Shown in pieces: positions 1 to 7,523 of a stretch of DNA of 15,589 nt (within the stretch, counting starts at the first letter, position 1; every line of letters starts with the position of its first letter). The stretch spans positions 1 to 15,589 of the forward strand of contig JAFYIF010000244.1 of assembly GCA_017538775.1 (NCBI GenBank). The letters run 5' to 3'. The stretch comes from Oscillospiraceae bacterium (GTDB lineage: Bacteria; Bacillota; Clostridia; Oscillospirales; Oscillospiraceae). Below the pieces are notes generated by a model. It was not told the origin of the DNA and searched no databases. It saw only the letters and a program-made list of their open reading frames with translations. A program made the translations under genes and the position numbers.

Positions 1-130
1 ATGGCTTTGCCTCAGCACGCTGTACGCGGATTGCGTCGGCAAAAGCGCTGTATCAAAGACGCAAAAATTGTGCATCGTGCTGTGAGCAGGTAGATAGCTT
101 TTCAGACTGAAGCTGCGCTGACTATGTTCC
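1..130. other. Left flank without a supportable gene
   Basis: This stretch lies outside, or at the outermost edge of, the insertion element. Plus-strand frames close within about 90-110 bases. A minus-strand frame starting with ATG at 75 stays open to the window edge for 25 codons, but has no recognisable protein similarity and no clear ribosome binding site. It may be host DNA or the tail of a truncated gene; I assign nothing to it. Confidence 0.4.
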
Positions 131-142
131 CTTGCTCTTCTG

Positions 143-220
143 CTGTCAAGGCACCCTATGGTGCCATACACGACAGCCCCGGACGGGCAATCGACCGGAC
201 AACGGAGTGCGAACACTCTG
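143..220 (-). ncRNA. Structured right end of the IS element, probable omega-RNA scaffold
   Basis: On the strand of the transposase gene, two hairpins follow the stop codon at 232-234. The first, 203-220, has a perfect five-pair core GAGTG/CACTC around a TTCG tetraloop, extended by a G-T and a C-G pair. The second has an inner perfect stem GGCACC/GGTGCC (150-155 with 160-165) and an outer stem CTGTC/GACAG (143-147 with 172-176) separated by an asymmetric bulge. In IS200/IS605 elements the 3' end of tnpB plus the right end is known to be transcribed as the omega-RNA that guides TnpB, and subterminal hairpins are needed for single-strand transposition. Assignment here is by position and fold only; the exact element end and the guide portion are not defined. 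Confidence 0.5.
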
Positions 221-231
221 AACTGTTCCTG

Positions 232-1763
232 TTAACTTGCGGTTCGCATCATTCCCATGCTGGAAATGGTTTTGGGTTCAACTTGAAGCTTTTTTACGAT
301 TGCATCGTGGGCTCGAACAAAACTCTCATAATCACGGTTCAACGCAGCGACATCAAAGCCTTTTCGAGTCCCGTTGATATGTTGAAGCAAAAATGCGGAG
401 TACAGATCGCGCTGGATCCGTCTGCCATCGGGCATCGTATTCCATCGCTGGCTGAGAGACTTTTTCTGATAGTCACCAGAAATGTGGTTAAACTGGCTTG
501 CTCGCACGGAGGTCGGCACCTTGATATCACCGCTCAAACCTCTGGAAATCAGCTTCTGTTTCAAGATCGAGATCAGCATGGCCGGAGCTTTGTTTCCAAT
601 GGATTTGCCGAATCGCTTTTTTCGTTTTATTCTTCCGGTTTTTTCGCTGACCTCTGTTTTTTTCGCCCGATGCGCAAGCGAAGCCCAAGCCATGTCCTCC
701 ACATAGAACCGATCTCCCAGGGAAAGCAGGTGATTTGCCAGTTCTGTATGCTGTCTCTTTCTGATCTCCGCCTGCTGCCGCTGCAACAGCGACAGGCGAC
801 TTTGCAGCCTCAGATATCGTTTTGATTTTGTCCAATGAAGCCGGACGCCTGCCTTGATGGTTCCATCTTCCGCATAGTTTTCCGGATTTGTCGCCCGCCT
901 GCTTCGATCCATTTTTCTTTGAATCAATCGCTTTTCGTGCTCGATGTTCTTCACGCCCGCGGCAAGCTCCATCAGCTCCGACTCCTTATCCGATACATAC
1001 GCAATGGTCTGTGGGCCGATGTCGATTCCCACCGCGCCCTTGCCCACCGGATGCTTTGGTTGACCCGTAAGGTTGTTCTGTTTGACGGCGGGTTTTCCTT
1101 CCAGTATCAATTGAAGATACCAGTGTGGTTTATTTTTCCCGGCTTTTTTGATGATACGGCAGAATTTTACTCGCTTTTGCAGCATCTCCGTCTCATACGC
1201 ATTGTTCGCATCCAACTTTACCGGCAGTTTCAATCCCTTCCACTCCACATATGAGCCCCGGAACATGATTTCAGTACCGCCACTTTTCCCCGCCGCAGAA
1301 TAACCCTGCAACGATCGGATGTCTCCGCGCCTTTTGAAATGAACGGCTTTCCCATTTCCATAAAAAAGCTTCGAAAACGCCGTCCAGACCTGCGACGCAA
1401 TCCCATGTACGGCAACTTTTGAGCCGATATTATCTTTGAAGTGCTTGTAAAAGGCTTTATGTCCTTCTTAAAAGTGAACTCCTGAAATCCTGCTTCTTTG
1501 CGAAGCTTCTTCCTCTTTTGATATAGCTTCTTCAATGCGTTCTTATTCTGGTTTTCTTCGGAATACAAACTATGAATCTCTCTTTGAAGCGCGGAGTATT
1601 CTTCGCTCTGCTCCAGACAACGGAGTTTGTTCAACTCAAACCTCAGTAAGGTATTGTAAATCTGACGCGCAATTTCAAACCGCTTTTCCAGTCGATCACT
1701 CTGCCATTTCTCCAAAACGAGGGGCAGGATCAGGCAGCAGGTTTCCGTTGTCGCTCTAGCCAT
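232..1763 (-). pseudogene. tnpB: IS200/IS605-family TnpB (OrfB) RNA-guided nuclease/transposase-accessory gene, frameshifted
   Basis: Two overlapping reading frames together encode one TnpB-like protein of about 510 residues. The first frame (start ATG 1763, good ribosome site AAGGAGGGG at 1769-1777) carries the N-terminal helical region and then runs on out of frame to a stop at 1230. The correct continuation lies in the next frame from about 1452 to the stop at 232. Joining them at the four-base T run (1449-1452 on this strand) gives a smooth DIKPF-YKHFKDNIGSK reading, so one base appears to be missing. The RuvC-like residues are present: Asp in GIDIG (codon 1021-1023), Glu in YVEDMAW, Asp in QRDLYSAF. 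The usual four zinc-finger cysteines before the last motif are absent, as in a subgroup of clostridial/bacillar TnpB proteins. No tnpA is present. TnpB is known to be an omega-RNA-guided DNA nuclease; this copy is probably inactive unless the shift is a sequencing error or is bypassed. Confidence 0.85.
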
Positions 1764-1768
1764 ACATA

Positions 1769-1798
1769 CCCCTCCTTAAATAAATTAAAAACATTATA
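1769..1798 (-). promoter_or_regulatory. Promoter -10 box and ribosome site of tnpB
   Basis: A perfect TATAAT lies at 1793-1798 on the minus strand, about 30 bases before the start codon, followed by AAGGAGGGG at 1769-1777 with five bases to ATG. I see no convincing -35 box at the right distance. Confidence 0.5.
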
Positions 1799-1824
1799 TC
1801 ATTCCGTGGCAGAAAATGGAAGAG

Positions 1825-1850
1825 AGAAATCCATCTTTTCATGGATTTCT
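1825..1850 (-). terminator. Perfect 10-bp hairpin: feo operon terminator or IS left-end hairpin
   Basis: AGAAATCCAT at 1825-1834 pairs perfectly with ATGGATTTCT at 1841-1850 around a six-base loop. On the minus strand it lies 55 bases after the last feo gene and is followed by a pyrimidine-rich stretch, as in an intrinsic terminator, though without a solid T run. It also sits about 25 bp outside the tnpB promoter, where a subterminal left-end hairpin of an IS200/IS605 element would be expected. The sequence does not decide between the two. Confidence 0.5.
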
Positions 1851-1904
1851 GTGTGTAAAGCGGTTCCCTCCTCCGCTGTGTGCAGGAGAAAAGAGCCGCC
1901 TTCC

Positions 1905-2072
1905 TTATCTCTGTTCTTTCCCGCTCCGCTCCGGGGCCTTTCCGCAGCCGGGGCAGGCGCCGCCGGTGCAGCCGCAGCAGCCGCCCTGTTTTTTTGCGCG
2001 GCGGGTGCGGCGGATCGCAAAGACCAGCAGGGCCAGCAGGGCCACGATGAGCAGGATGTCCAACAGGTTCAT
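1905..2072 (-). CDS. FeoB-associated Cys-rich membrane protein (55 aa)
   Basis: A small protein with one N-terminal membrane helix (about residues 3-20), a basic stop-transfer stretch (RRTRRAKK), and a short cysteine-rich tail with Cys at 32, 33, 35, 40 and 43 in a Gly-rich setting. This architecture matches the small Cys-rich membrane proteins that follow feoB in many Firmicutes (Pfam FeoB_associated type). Its role is not established; metal handling or a partner function for the FeoB channel is the usual suggestion. The ATG at 2072 is chosen because AAGGAGG (2081-2087) stands eight bases before it; an upstream in-frame start at 2099 lies inside feoB and has no such site. It begins 16 bp after the feoAB stop, so it is in the same operon. 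The tail end is polar and charged. Confidence 0.85.
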   Translation of the reverse strand: MNLLDILLIVALLALLVFAIRRTRRAKKQGGCCGCTGGACPGCGKAPERSGKEQR

Positions 2073-2088
2073 ATTCCATGCCTCCTTC

Positions 2089-4437
2089 TCAGGTTGCACC
2101 CAGTGCCATGCCGATGAGATGTACCAGATACGCCAGGACCCAGGCGATGCCGCACTGCCAGAGGACCACGCCCAGGGCCCAGCCCCGGCCCAGCTCCCGC
2201 CGGATGGCCGCCACCGCCGCCACGCAGGGGGTATAGAGCAGGGAGAAGACCAGCATCGTGGCCGCGCCCAGGGCGCTGAGGGCGGCGGTGACGCCCTGGC
2301 CGGCGAAGAGGACCTCCATGGCGGAGACCACGCTCTCCTTGGCGATGAAGCCGCTGATCAGGGAAGTGCAGATGCGCCAGTCCCCCAGCCCCAGGGGGCG
2401 GAAGAGGGGCACCAGCAGCCCAGCCAGGCTGGCCAGGATGCTGGACTGGGAGTCCGTGACGAAGCGGAGGTGCAGGTCGAAGCTCTTGAGGAACCAGACC
2501 GCCACGGTGGCGATCAGGATGACGGAGAAGGCCTTTTGCAGAAAGTCCTTGCTCTTCTCCCAGAGCAGCTGCAGCACGCTCCGGGGGCTGGGCAGGCGGT
2601 AGTTGGGCAGCTCCATGACGAAGGGCACGGCCTCGCCCTTGAACAGGGTCTTTTTGCTGAGCAGCGCCGCCAGGATGCCCACCAGGATGCCCAGCAGATA
2701 GAGTCCGGTCATCACCAGACCGCCCTGTTCGGGGAAGAAGGCCCCGACGAAAAAGGTATAGATGGGCAGCTTGGCCGTGCAGCTCATGAAGGGGGTCAGC
2801 AGGATGGTCAGCTTCCGGTCCCGGTCGCTGGGCAGGGTGCGGGTGCTCATCACCGCCGGGACCGTGCAGCCGAAGCCGATCAGCATCGGGACGATGCTGC
2901 GCCCGGACAGGCCCAGACGGCGCAGCAGTTTGTCCATCACGAAGGCCACCCGGGCCAGATAGCCGCTGTCCTCCATCATGGACAGGAAGAAGAACAGGGT
3001 CACGATGATGGGCAGGAAGCTCAGGACGCTGCCCACGCCCTCGAAGATGCCGTCCACGATCAGGCCGTGGAGCACCTCGTTGACGCCGCCGGCGCTCAGC
3101 GCCCGGTCCACCAACTCGGTGAGCGCGCCGATGCCCTGTTCCAGCAGCTGCTGGAGCCAGAGGCCGATGACGTTGAAGGTCAGATAGAACACCAGGGCCA
3201 TGCAGCCCACAAACACCGGAATGGCGGTATAGCGCCCGGTGAGGACCCGGTCGATGGCGCGGCTGCGCAGATGCTCTCGGCTCTCCCGGGGATGGCTGAC
3301 GCAGCGGGCGCAGACCTTTTCGATGAAGGCAAAGCGCATGTCCGCCATGGCCGCGCTGCGGTCCAGGCCCCGCTCCCGCTCCAGCTGGAGGATGATGTGT
3401 TCCAGGGTCTCCTGCTCGTTCCGGTCCAGGTCCAGCTGTTCCAGCACCCGGGCGTCCCCCTCCACCACCTTGCTGGCGGCGAAGCGGATGGGCAGCCCGG
3501 CCCGGAGGGCGTGGTCCTCGATCAGGTGCATCACCGCGTGGAGGCACTGGTGCACCGCGCCGCCGTGGTCGGAGCGGGAACAGAAGTCCTGGCGCAGGGG
3601 GCGCTCCTGATAGCGGGCGACGTGGACGGCGTGGCGGGCCAGTTCCTCCACGCCCTGATTTTTCGCCGCCGCGATGGGCACCACCGGCACCCCCAGCAGC
3701 TTCTCCATGGCGTTCACGTCCACGCTGCCGCCGTTGCCGGTCAGTTCGTCCATCATGTTCAGGGCCACCACCATCGGGGTGTCCATCTCCAGCAGCTGCA
3801 TGGTCAGGTAGAGGTTGCGCTCGATGTTGGTCACGTCCACGATGTTGATGATGGCCTGGGGCTTTTCCCGCAGCACGAAGTCCCGGCTCACCAGTTCCTC
3901 GCTGGAATAGGGGCTCATGGAGTAGATGCCCGGCAGATCCGTCACCACGGTGTCCGGGCAGCCCCGGATGGTCCCGTCCTTCCGGTCCACCGTCACGCCG
4001 GGGAAGTTGCCCACATGCTGTCTGGCTCCGGTGAGCTGGTTGAACAGGGTGGTCTTGCCGCAGTTCTGGTTGCCCACCAGGGCGAAGCGCAGCAGCGTCC
4101 CCTCCGGCAGGGGGTCGCCGGTGCCTTTCGGGTGGAATTTGCCCGTCTCCCCCAGGCCCGGGTGCCAGGGCTCCCGCAGCGGGCGGGGCGGCGGGGCCTC
4201 CCGCTCCTGCGGCGGCAGGGGCTCTACGTCGATGTTCGCCGCCTCCGCCAGACGCAGGGTCAGCTCATAGCCGTGGATGCGCACTTCCATCGGGTCCCCC
4301 ATCGGGGCCAGCTGGATCACCTCCAGCGCCGCCCCGGGAATCACGCCCATGTCCAGAAAATGCTGGCGCAGCGCGCCCTCCCCGCCCACGCGGAGGATCT
4401 TGGCCCGCTGCCCCGCTTTCAAGTCCTTGCCCGTCAT
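2089..4437 (-). CDS. feoB: FeoA-FeoB fusion, ferrous iron transporter
   Basis: A 782-residue protein that imports Fe(II) across the cytoplasmic membrane. Residues about 1-74 form a FeoA (SH3-like) domain; a Pro-rich linker follows. The G-protein domain has G1 GNQNCGKTT (about 122-130), G2 within GNFPGVTV, G3 DLPG (about 167-170) and G4 NMMD (about 227-230). The C-terminal half is a multi-helix channel with two Gate-type regions, including the family motif GFGCTVPAVMSTRTL. Start: ATG at 4437, because GGGAGG (4445-4450) precedes it by seven bases; a GTG at 4482 and ATGs just after it are in frame but lack a ribosome site. FeoA is normally a separate small protein; fusion to FeoB is known in some Clostridia and Bacteroidetes. 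No separate feoA is present. It is transcribed from the promoter at 4489-4517 and followed by the Cys-rich partner gene. Confidence 0.96.
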   Translation of the reverse strand: MTGKDLKAGQRAKILRVGGEGALRQHFLDMGVIPGAALEVIQLAPMGDPMEVRIHGYELTLRLAEAANIDVEPLPPQEREAPPPRPLREPWHPGLGETGKFHPKGTGDPLPEGTLLRFALVGNQNCGKTTLFNQLTGARQHVGNFPGVTVDRKDGTIRGCPDTVVTDLPGIYSMSPYSSEELVSRDFVLREKPQAIINIVDVTNIERNLYLTMQLLEMDTPMVVALNMMDELTGNGGSVDVNAMEKLLGVPVVPIAAAKNQGVEELARHAVHVARYQERPLRQDFCSRSDHGGAVHQCLHAVMHLIEDHALRAGLPIRFAASKVVEGDARVLEQLDLDRNEQETLEHIILQLERERGLDRSAAMADMRFAFIEKVCARCVSHPRESREHLRSRAIDRVLTGRYTAIPVFVGCMALVFYLTFNVIGLWLQQLLEQGIGALTELVDRALSAGGVNEVLHGLIVDGIFEGVGSVLSFLPIIVTLFFFLSMMEDSGYLARVAFVMDKLLRRLGLSGRSIVPMLIGFGCTVPAVMSTRTLPSDRDRKLTILLTPFMSCTAKLPIYTFFVGAFFPEQGGLVMTGLYLLGILVGILAALLSKKTLFKGEAVPFVMELPNYRLPSPRSVLQLLWEKSKDFLQKAFSVILIATVAVWFLKSFDLHLRFVTDSQSSILASLAGLLVPLFRPLGLGDWRICTSLISGFIAKESVVSAMEVLFAGQGVTAALSALGAATMLVFSLLYTPCVAAVAAIRRELGRGWALGVVLWQCGIAWVLAYLVHLIGMALGAT

Positions 4438-4488
4438 GCCCTTGCCTCCCTGTGACGCTTCGCGCAGCATCATGCTTTGCACCAGGTT

Positions 4489-4517
4489 AGTATAATTTAA
4501 TCATGCGGCCCTGTCAA
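4489..4517 (-). promoter_or_regulatory. Sigma-A-type promoter of the feo operon
   Basis: On the minus strand a perfect TTGACA (4512-4517) is followed after exactly 17 bases by TATACT (4489-4494). Predicted transcription start is near 4482, leaving about 45 bases before the chosen feoAB start. The -10 region lies in a weak dyad (GGTTA...TAATC, 4486-4503) that could bind a metal-dependent repressor of the DtxR/IdeR kind; that part is speculative, as only five of nine positions are symmetric. Confidence 0.75.
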
Positions 4518-4537
4518 GCTGGGCGGGATGGGCGAAA

Positions 4538-4762
4538 TCACGCTTCTCTGGGCCAGCGCAGGCCCCGGGGCAAGCCCAGCACATAGTCGGCTGACACATG
4601 GTAATAGAGGCATAGCGCCTGGATCTGCTTGATCTGAAAGGGCTTTTTGCCGCGCTCCTGGGCGCTGTAGTAGCTCTGCCGGATGCCCAGAAAGTTTGCG
4701 ATCTCCTGCTGCGTTTTGTCCGCATCCTCCCGCAGGGCACGCAGCCGTTCATAGTGTTCCAT
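4538..4762 (-). CDS. Small XRE-family HTH regulator (74 aa)
   Basis: A 74-residue single-domain protein of the Cro/C1 (HTH_3) type. The helix-turn-helix lies about residues 17-40: TQQEIANFLGIRQSYYSAQE, followed by the family's RGKKPFQIKQIQALCLYYHVSADYVLGLP, where the ending YVLGLP is a hallmark of small Firmicutes XRE proteins. No ligand or dimerisation domain beyond the helical bundle is visible. The ATG at 4762 has GGGGGAG (4771-4777) eight bases before it. It lies upstream of, and on the same strand as, feoAB, whose -35 box starts 21 bases after this gene's stop. Read-through into feo, or regulation of feo by this protein, is possible but unproven. Its target is unknown. Confidence 0.88.
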   Translation of the reverse strand: MEHYERLRALREDADKTQQEIANFLGIRQSYYSAQERGKKPFQIKQIQALCLYYHVSADYVLGLPRGLRWPREA

Positions 4763-5055
4763 GTCATCATCTCCCCCGTCACCATAGCATACGAATGGAA
4801 GATGCGATTGACTTTACTATCTATAGGTGATTTTCCAATGGAATAAAAAATATGTTCGCGCCCGCGGTGTACGCCGCCCTTGAATCCTTCAATGGCTTGA
4901 ACAACAGCCTGAAACAATTGAAAGAAGAAGCGCTGGCTCCGGGGTCGGAACAGAAGGGAGCGGAGGAAGCGCCTGTCCAGCCACGCGAACCGTGACCGGA
5001 TGCGCTGTCCGGGAAAAGAAAAGCGCCGCTCGTCCATTTTTTACAAAACTGGACG
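4763..5055. other. Mostly non-coding gap between XRE gene and glgC
   Basis: This divergent intergenic region holds the XRE ribosome site, an 11-bp perfect inverted repeat TTCCAATGGAA (4833-4843) that could be an operator, and one weak small reading frame listed separately. I see no convincing sigma-A promoter for the XRE gene. Overlapping minus-strand frames here are composition-driven and have no family signature. Confidence 0.5.
4852..4995 (+). CDS. Possible 47-aa small protein, unrecognised
   Basis: The frame starts with ATG at 4852 and ends with TGA at 4993-4995. The product begins MFAPAVYAALESFNGLNN, continues with SLKQLKEEAL, which could form an amphipathic helix, and ends in an acidic, proline-containing tail. 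Codon choice is like that of the neighbouring genes, but there is no good ribosome site before the ATG and no clear promoter. It may be a degenerate remnant or chance. No function can be suggested. Confidence 0.25.
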   Translation: MFAPAVYAALESFNGLNNSLKQLKEEALAPGSEQKGAEEAPVQPREP

Positions 5056-5084
5056 TTGATTTTCCCGCGCATTTGTCATATTAT
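5056..5084 (+). promoter_or_regulatory. Sigma-A-type promoter of glgCD
   Basis: TTGATT (5056-5061), a 17-base spacer and TATTAT (5079-5084) lie on the plus strand. The predicted start near 5091 leaves a leader of about 50 bases ending in the ribosome site AAGGAG (5129-5134), nine bases before the glgC ATG. Confidence 0.65.
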
Positions 5085-5143
5085 GTTAGTTGCAACCAAG
5101 ACAGAGACACACCGTTCCGAATACGCAAAAGGAGAGCGACGCA

Positions 5144-6343
5144 ATGAAGAAACAATGTATCGCCATGCTCCTGGCCGGTGGGCAGGGTTCGCGGCTCTAC
5201 GCGCTGACCAGGGACATGGCAAAGCCCGGCATCCCCTTCGGCGGGAAGTACCGCATCATCGACTTCCCGCTCAGCAACTGTGCCAACTCCGGCATCGACG
5301 TGGTGGGCGTGCTGACCCAGTACCGGCCCCAGCAGCTCAACAGCTACATCGGTTCCGGCTCCGCCTGGGACCTGGACGGCGGCGACGGCGGGGCTTTCAT
5401 CCTGCCCCCCTATCAGTCCGGCGGCGGGGAGAGCGGCTGGTTCAAGGGCACGGCGGACGCCATTTACCAGAACATCGGCTTCGTGGACCTCTATGACCCG
5501 GAGTATGTGCTGATCCTGTCCGGGGACCACATCTACAAGATGGACTACTCCGACATGCTGGCCGTCCACAAGCGCAACCAGGCCGACTGCACCATCGCCG
5601 TGATCCGGGTGCCCATGGAGGAGGCCAGCCGCTTCGGCATCATGACCGTGGACGAGCAGTCCGGGGCCATCTGCAAGTTCACCGAGAAGCCCAAGGAGCC
5701 GGACAGCGACCTGGCGAGCATGGGCATCTATATCTTCTCCTGGAAGAAGCTGCGCAGCTACCTTGTGGCCGACGCCGCCGACCCGGCCAGCGAGAACGAC
5801 TTCGGCAAGAACATCATCCCCCGGATGCTGGGCGCCGGGGAGCGCCTGATCCCCTATTACTTCGAGGGCTACTGGCGCGACGTGGGCACCATCGGCAGCT
5901 TCTGGGACGCCAACATGGACATCCTGTCCTCCCAGATCAACCTCTACGACTCCAACTGGCCCATCCTGGCCAACTCCCCCCGGCGCTTCCCCCAGTATGT
6001 GGGGCCCAACGCGATGATCGACCACTCCATCGTCACCGAGGGCAGCGAAGTCTATGGCCGGGTGCAGAACAGCGTCCTCAGCGTCTCCGTCATCGTGGAG
6101 GAGGGGGCCACCGTGCGCTACTCCACGCTGATGCCCGGGGCGCGCATCTGCGCCGGGGCGGTGGTGGAGTACGCCATCATCGGGGAGAACACCGTGGTGG
6201 AACAGGGCGCCCACGTGGGCGCGCAGCCCGACGGCAGCCCCGGCTGGGCCGTGGCCACCTGCGGACCCAACATCAGCGTCCGGGCCGGGAGCGTCGTGCC
6301 CCCCGGCGCGATGATCTATGCCAGTGAGGAGGTGCCGCAATGA
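5144..6343 (+). CDS. glgC: Glucose-1-phosphate adenylyltransferase, catalytic subunit GlgC
   Basis: GlgC makes ADP-glucose from glucose-1-phosphate and ATP, the committed step of bacterial glycogen synthesis, in the cytoplasm. The 399-residue product has the nucleotide-binding loop [10 protein letters not shown] (about 9-18), the following [19 protein letters not shown] block, FKGTADA (100-106), the metal/substrate motif [10 protein letters not shown] (126-135), FTEKP (179-183) and SMGIYIF (192-198). The C-terminal third has hexapeptide-type repeats of a left-handed beta helix. The ATG at 5144 is preferred over an in-frame upstream ATG at 5090 because it directly follows a good ribosome site and starts at the family's usual N-terminus. 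It overlaps glgD by four bases (ATGA), so the two are translationally coupled. Length is normal for Firmicutes. Confidence 0.97.
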   Translation: MKKQCIAMLLAGGQGSRLYALTRDMAKPGIPFGGKYRIIDFPLSNCANSGIDVVGVLTQYRPQQLNSYIGSGSAWDLDGGDGGAFILPPYQSGGGESGWFKGTADAIYQNIGFVDLYDPEYVLILSGDHIYKMDYSDMLAVHKRNQADCTIAVIRVPMEEASRFGIMTVDEQSGAICKFTEKPKEPDSDLASMGIYIFSWKKLRSYLVADAADPASENDFGKNIIPRMLGAGERLIPYYFEGYWRDVGTIGSFWDANMDILSSQINLYDSNWPILANSPRRFPQYVGPNAMIDHSIVTEGSEVYGRVQNSVLSVSVIVEEGATVRYSTLMPGARICAGAVVEYAIIGENTVVEQGAHVGAQPDGSPGWAVATCGPNISVRAGSVVPPGAMIYASEEVPQ

Positions 6344-7449
6344 TCAACGTACACGGCATCGTATACGCCTATCACGACCATCCCGACCTGGGCGAGCTGT
6401 GCAAGGAGCGCACCGCCGCCGCCCTGCCCTTCTGCGGGCGCTTCCGGCTGGTGGACTTCGCCCTCAGCAACATGATGAACGCCGGCATCTTCGACGTGGG
6501 CGTGGTCATGCAGTACGGCTTCCAGAGTCTGATGGAGCACCTGAACAGTGGCCGCCCCTGGAACATGGTCCGGCACAGCGGCGGGATGCACCTGCTGCTG
6601 GCCCCGGTGAACCGGGCGGGCTATGACGGGGACATGCAGGCCCTGGAGGGCATCTTCAACCACCTGAGCCGGGACGTGAAGCAGGACTACATCCTGCTGA
6701 CCCGGGGCGACCTCTGCGCCAACATCGACTTTTCCGCCCTGATCGAGCAGCACATGCGCTCCGGCGCGGACGTGACCGCCGTCTGCACCACCGAAGACCT
6801 GCCCTGCGAACACCACCGCTTCCTGCCCGACGAGAGCGGCGCTTTCGCCGCGGAGATGCTCTCCCGCCAGCGGGGCGCGGGCCGGGGCCTGGCCAGCCTG
6901 GAGACCTACATCATGCGGCGGGGGCTGCTGCTGGAGATGATGCGCTGGAGCCGGGAGAGCGACCGGCTGCACTTCCACTCCGACGGATTGCAGCACGTCC
7001 TCCACGCGGGCTGGCGCATCGGCCTGTACCGCCACACCGGCTACGCCCGGATCATCACCAGCGTGGCGGAGTACTATGAGGCCAACATGGACATGCTGGA
7101 CCGGGACAAGCGCACCAGCCTCTTCCCGCCCGACGTGCGCTATGTGGCCACCCGCGCCCGCAGCGATGTCAGCACCTATTACGGCGAGACCGCCCGGGTG
7201 ACCGACTCCCTGATCGCCGACGGCTGCCGCATCGAGGGCCGGCTGGACCGCTGCATCCTCTCCAGCGGCGTCCGCGTGGCCGACGGCGCGAATCTGCGCG
7301 GCTGCATCATCCTGAACGACGCCTTCATCGGCCCGGGCACGGATCTCAGATGCGTCATCGCGGACAAGAACGTGAACGCCTCCCCCCACATCGACCTGGC
7401 GGGCAACGCAAAGCTGCCCATTGTCATCCCGAAGGGGACGGTTCTTTGA
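6340..7449 (+). CDS. glgD: GlgD, non-catalytic partner of glucose-1-phosphate adenylyltransferase
   Basis: A 369-residue paralogue of GlgC. The nucleotidyltransferase fold and C-terminal beta-helix repeats are kept (for example [10 protein letters not shown] near residue 35), but the Gly-rich loop GGxGxRL is missing (the N-terminus reads [15 protein letters not shown]) and the [10 protein letters not shown] motif is changed to [10 protein letters not shown]. This loss is typical of GlgD, which in Firmicutes is known to have little activity alone and to raise GlgC activity in a heteromeric complex. Its ATG overlaps the glgC stop in ATGA, with GAGGAGGT (6326-6333) six bases upstream. A strong terminator follows, so this two-gene unit ends here; no glgA, glgB or glgP is in the window. 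Confidence 0.96.
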   Translation: MINVHGIVYAYHDHPDLGELCKERTAAALPFCGRFRLVDFALSNMMNAGIFDVGVVMQYGFQSLMEHLNSGRPWNMVRHSGGMHLLLAPVNRAGYDGDMQALEGIFNHLSRDVKQDYILLTRGDLCANIDFSALIEQHMRSGADVTAVCTTEDLPCEHHRFLPDESGAFAAEMLSRQRGAGRGLASLETYIMRRGLLLEMMRWSRESDRLHFHSDGLQHVLHAGWRIGLYRHTGYARIITSVAEYYEANMDMLDRDKRTSLFPPDVRYVATRARSDVSTYYGETARVTDSLIADGCRIEGRLDRCILSSGVRVADGANLRGCIILNDAFIGPGTDLRCVIADKNVNASPHIDLAGNAKLPIVIPKGTVL

Positions 7450-7475
7450 GTCCGTTCCCCCACTTCTGAAAACAG

Positions 7476-7501
7476 AGCGCCCGCCGTGTTCGGCGGGCGC
7501 T
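7476..7501. terminator. Intrinsic terminator between glgD and the foldase gene
   Basis: AGCGCCCGCC (7476-7485) pairs perfectly with GGCGGGCGCT (7492-7501) around a six-base loop. A T-rich stretch follows on the plus strand (GATTTCTTGTTT) and a shorter one on the minus strand (CTGTTTTC). It lies between two convergent genes and probably works in both directions. Confidence 0.85.
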
Positions 7502-7523
7502 GATTTCTTGTTTGGCTTGCTCT

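Noticed and set aside
1816..4455. Very long plus-strand open frame (879 codons) opposite feoAB
   Set aside because: It mirrors the feoAB codons in high-GC DNA; the product is His/Gln/Ala-rich with no family signature, while feoAB on the other strand has full motifs, promoter and ribosome site.
4501..5037. 178-codon minus-strand frame overlapping the XRE gene
   Set aside because: It overlaps the well-supported XRE gene in another frame and shows no family match or ribosome site.
5081..7389. Long minus-strand frames opposite glgC and glgD
   Set aside because: They are composition shadows without ribosome sites or recognisable domains; the plus strand carries complete GlgC and GlgD motifs.
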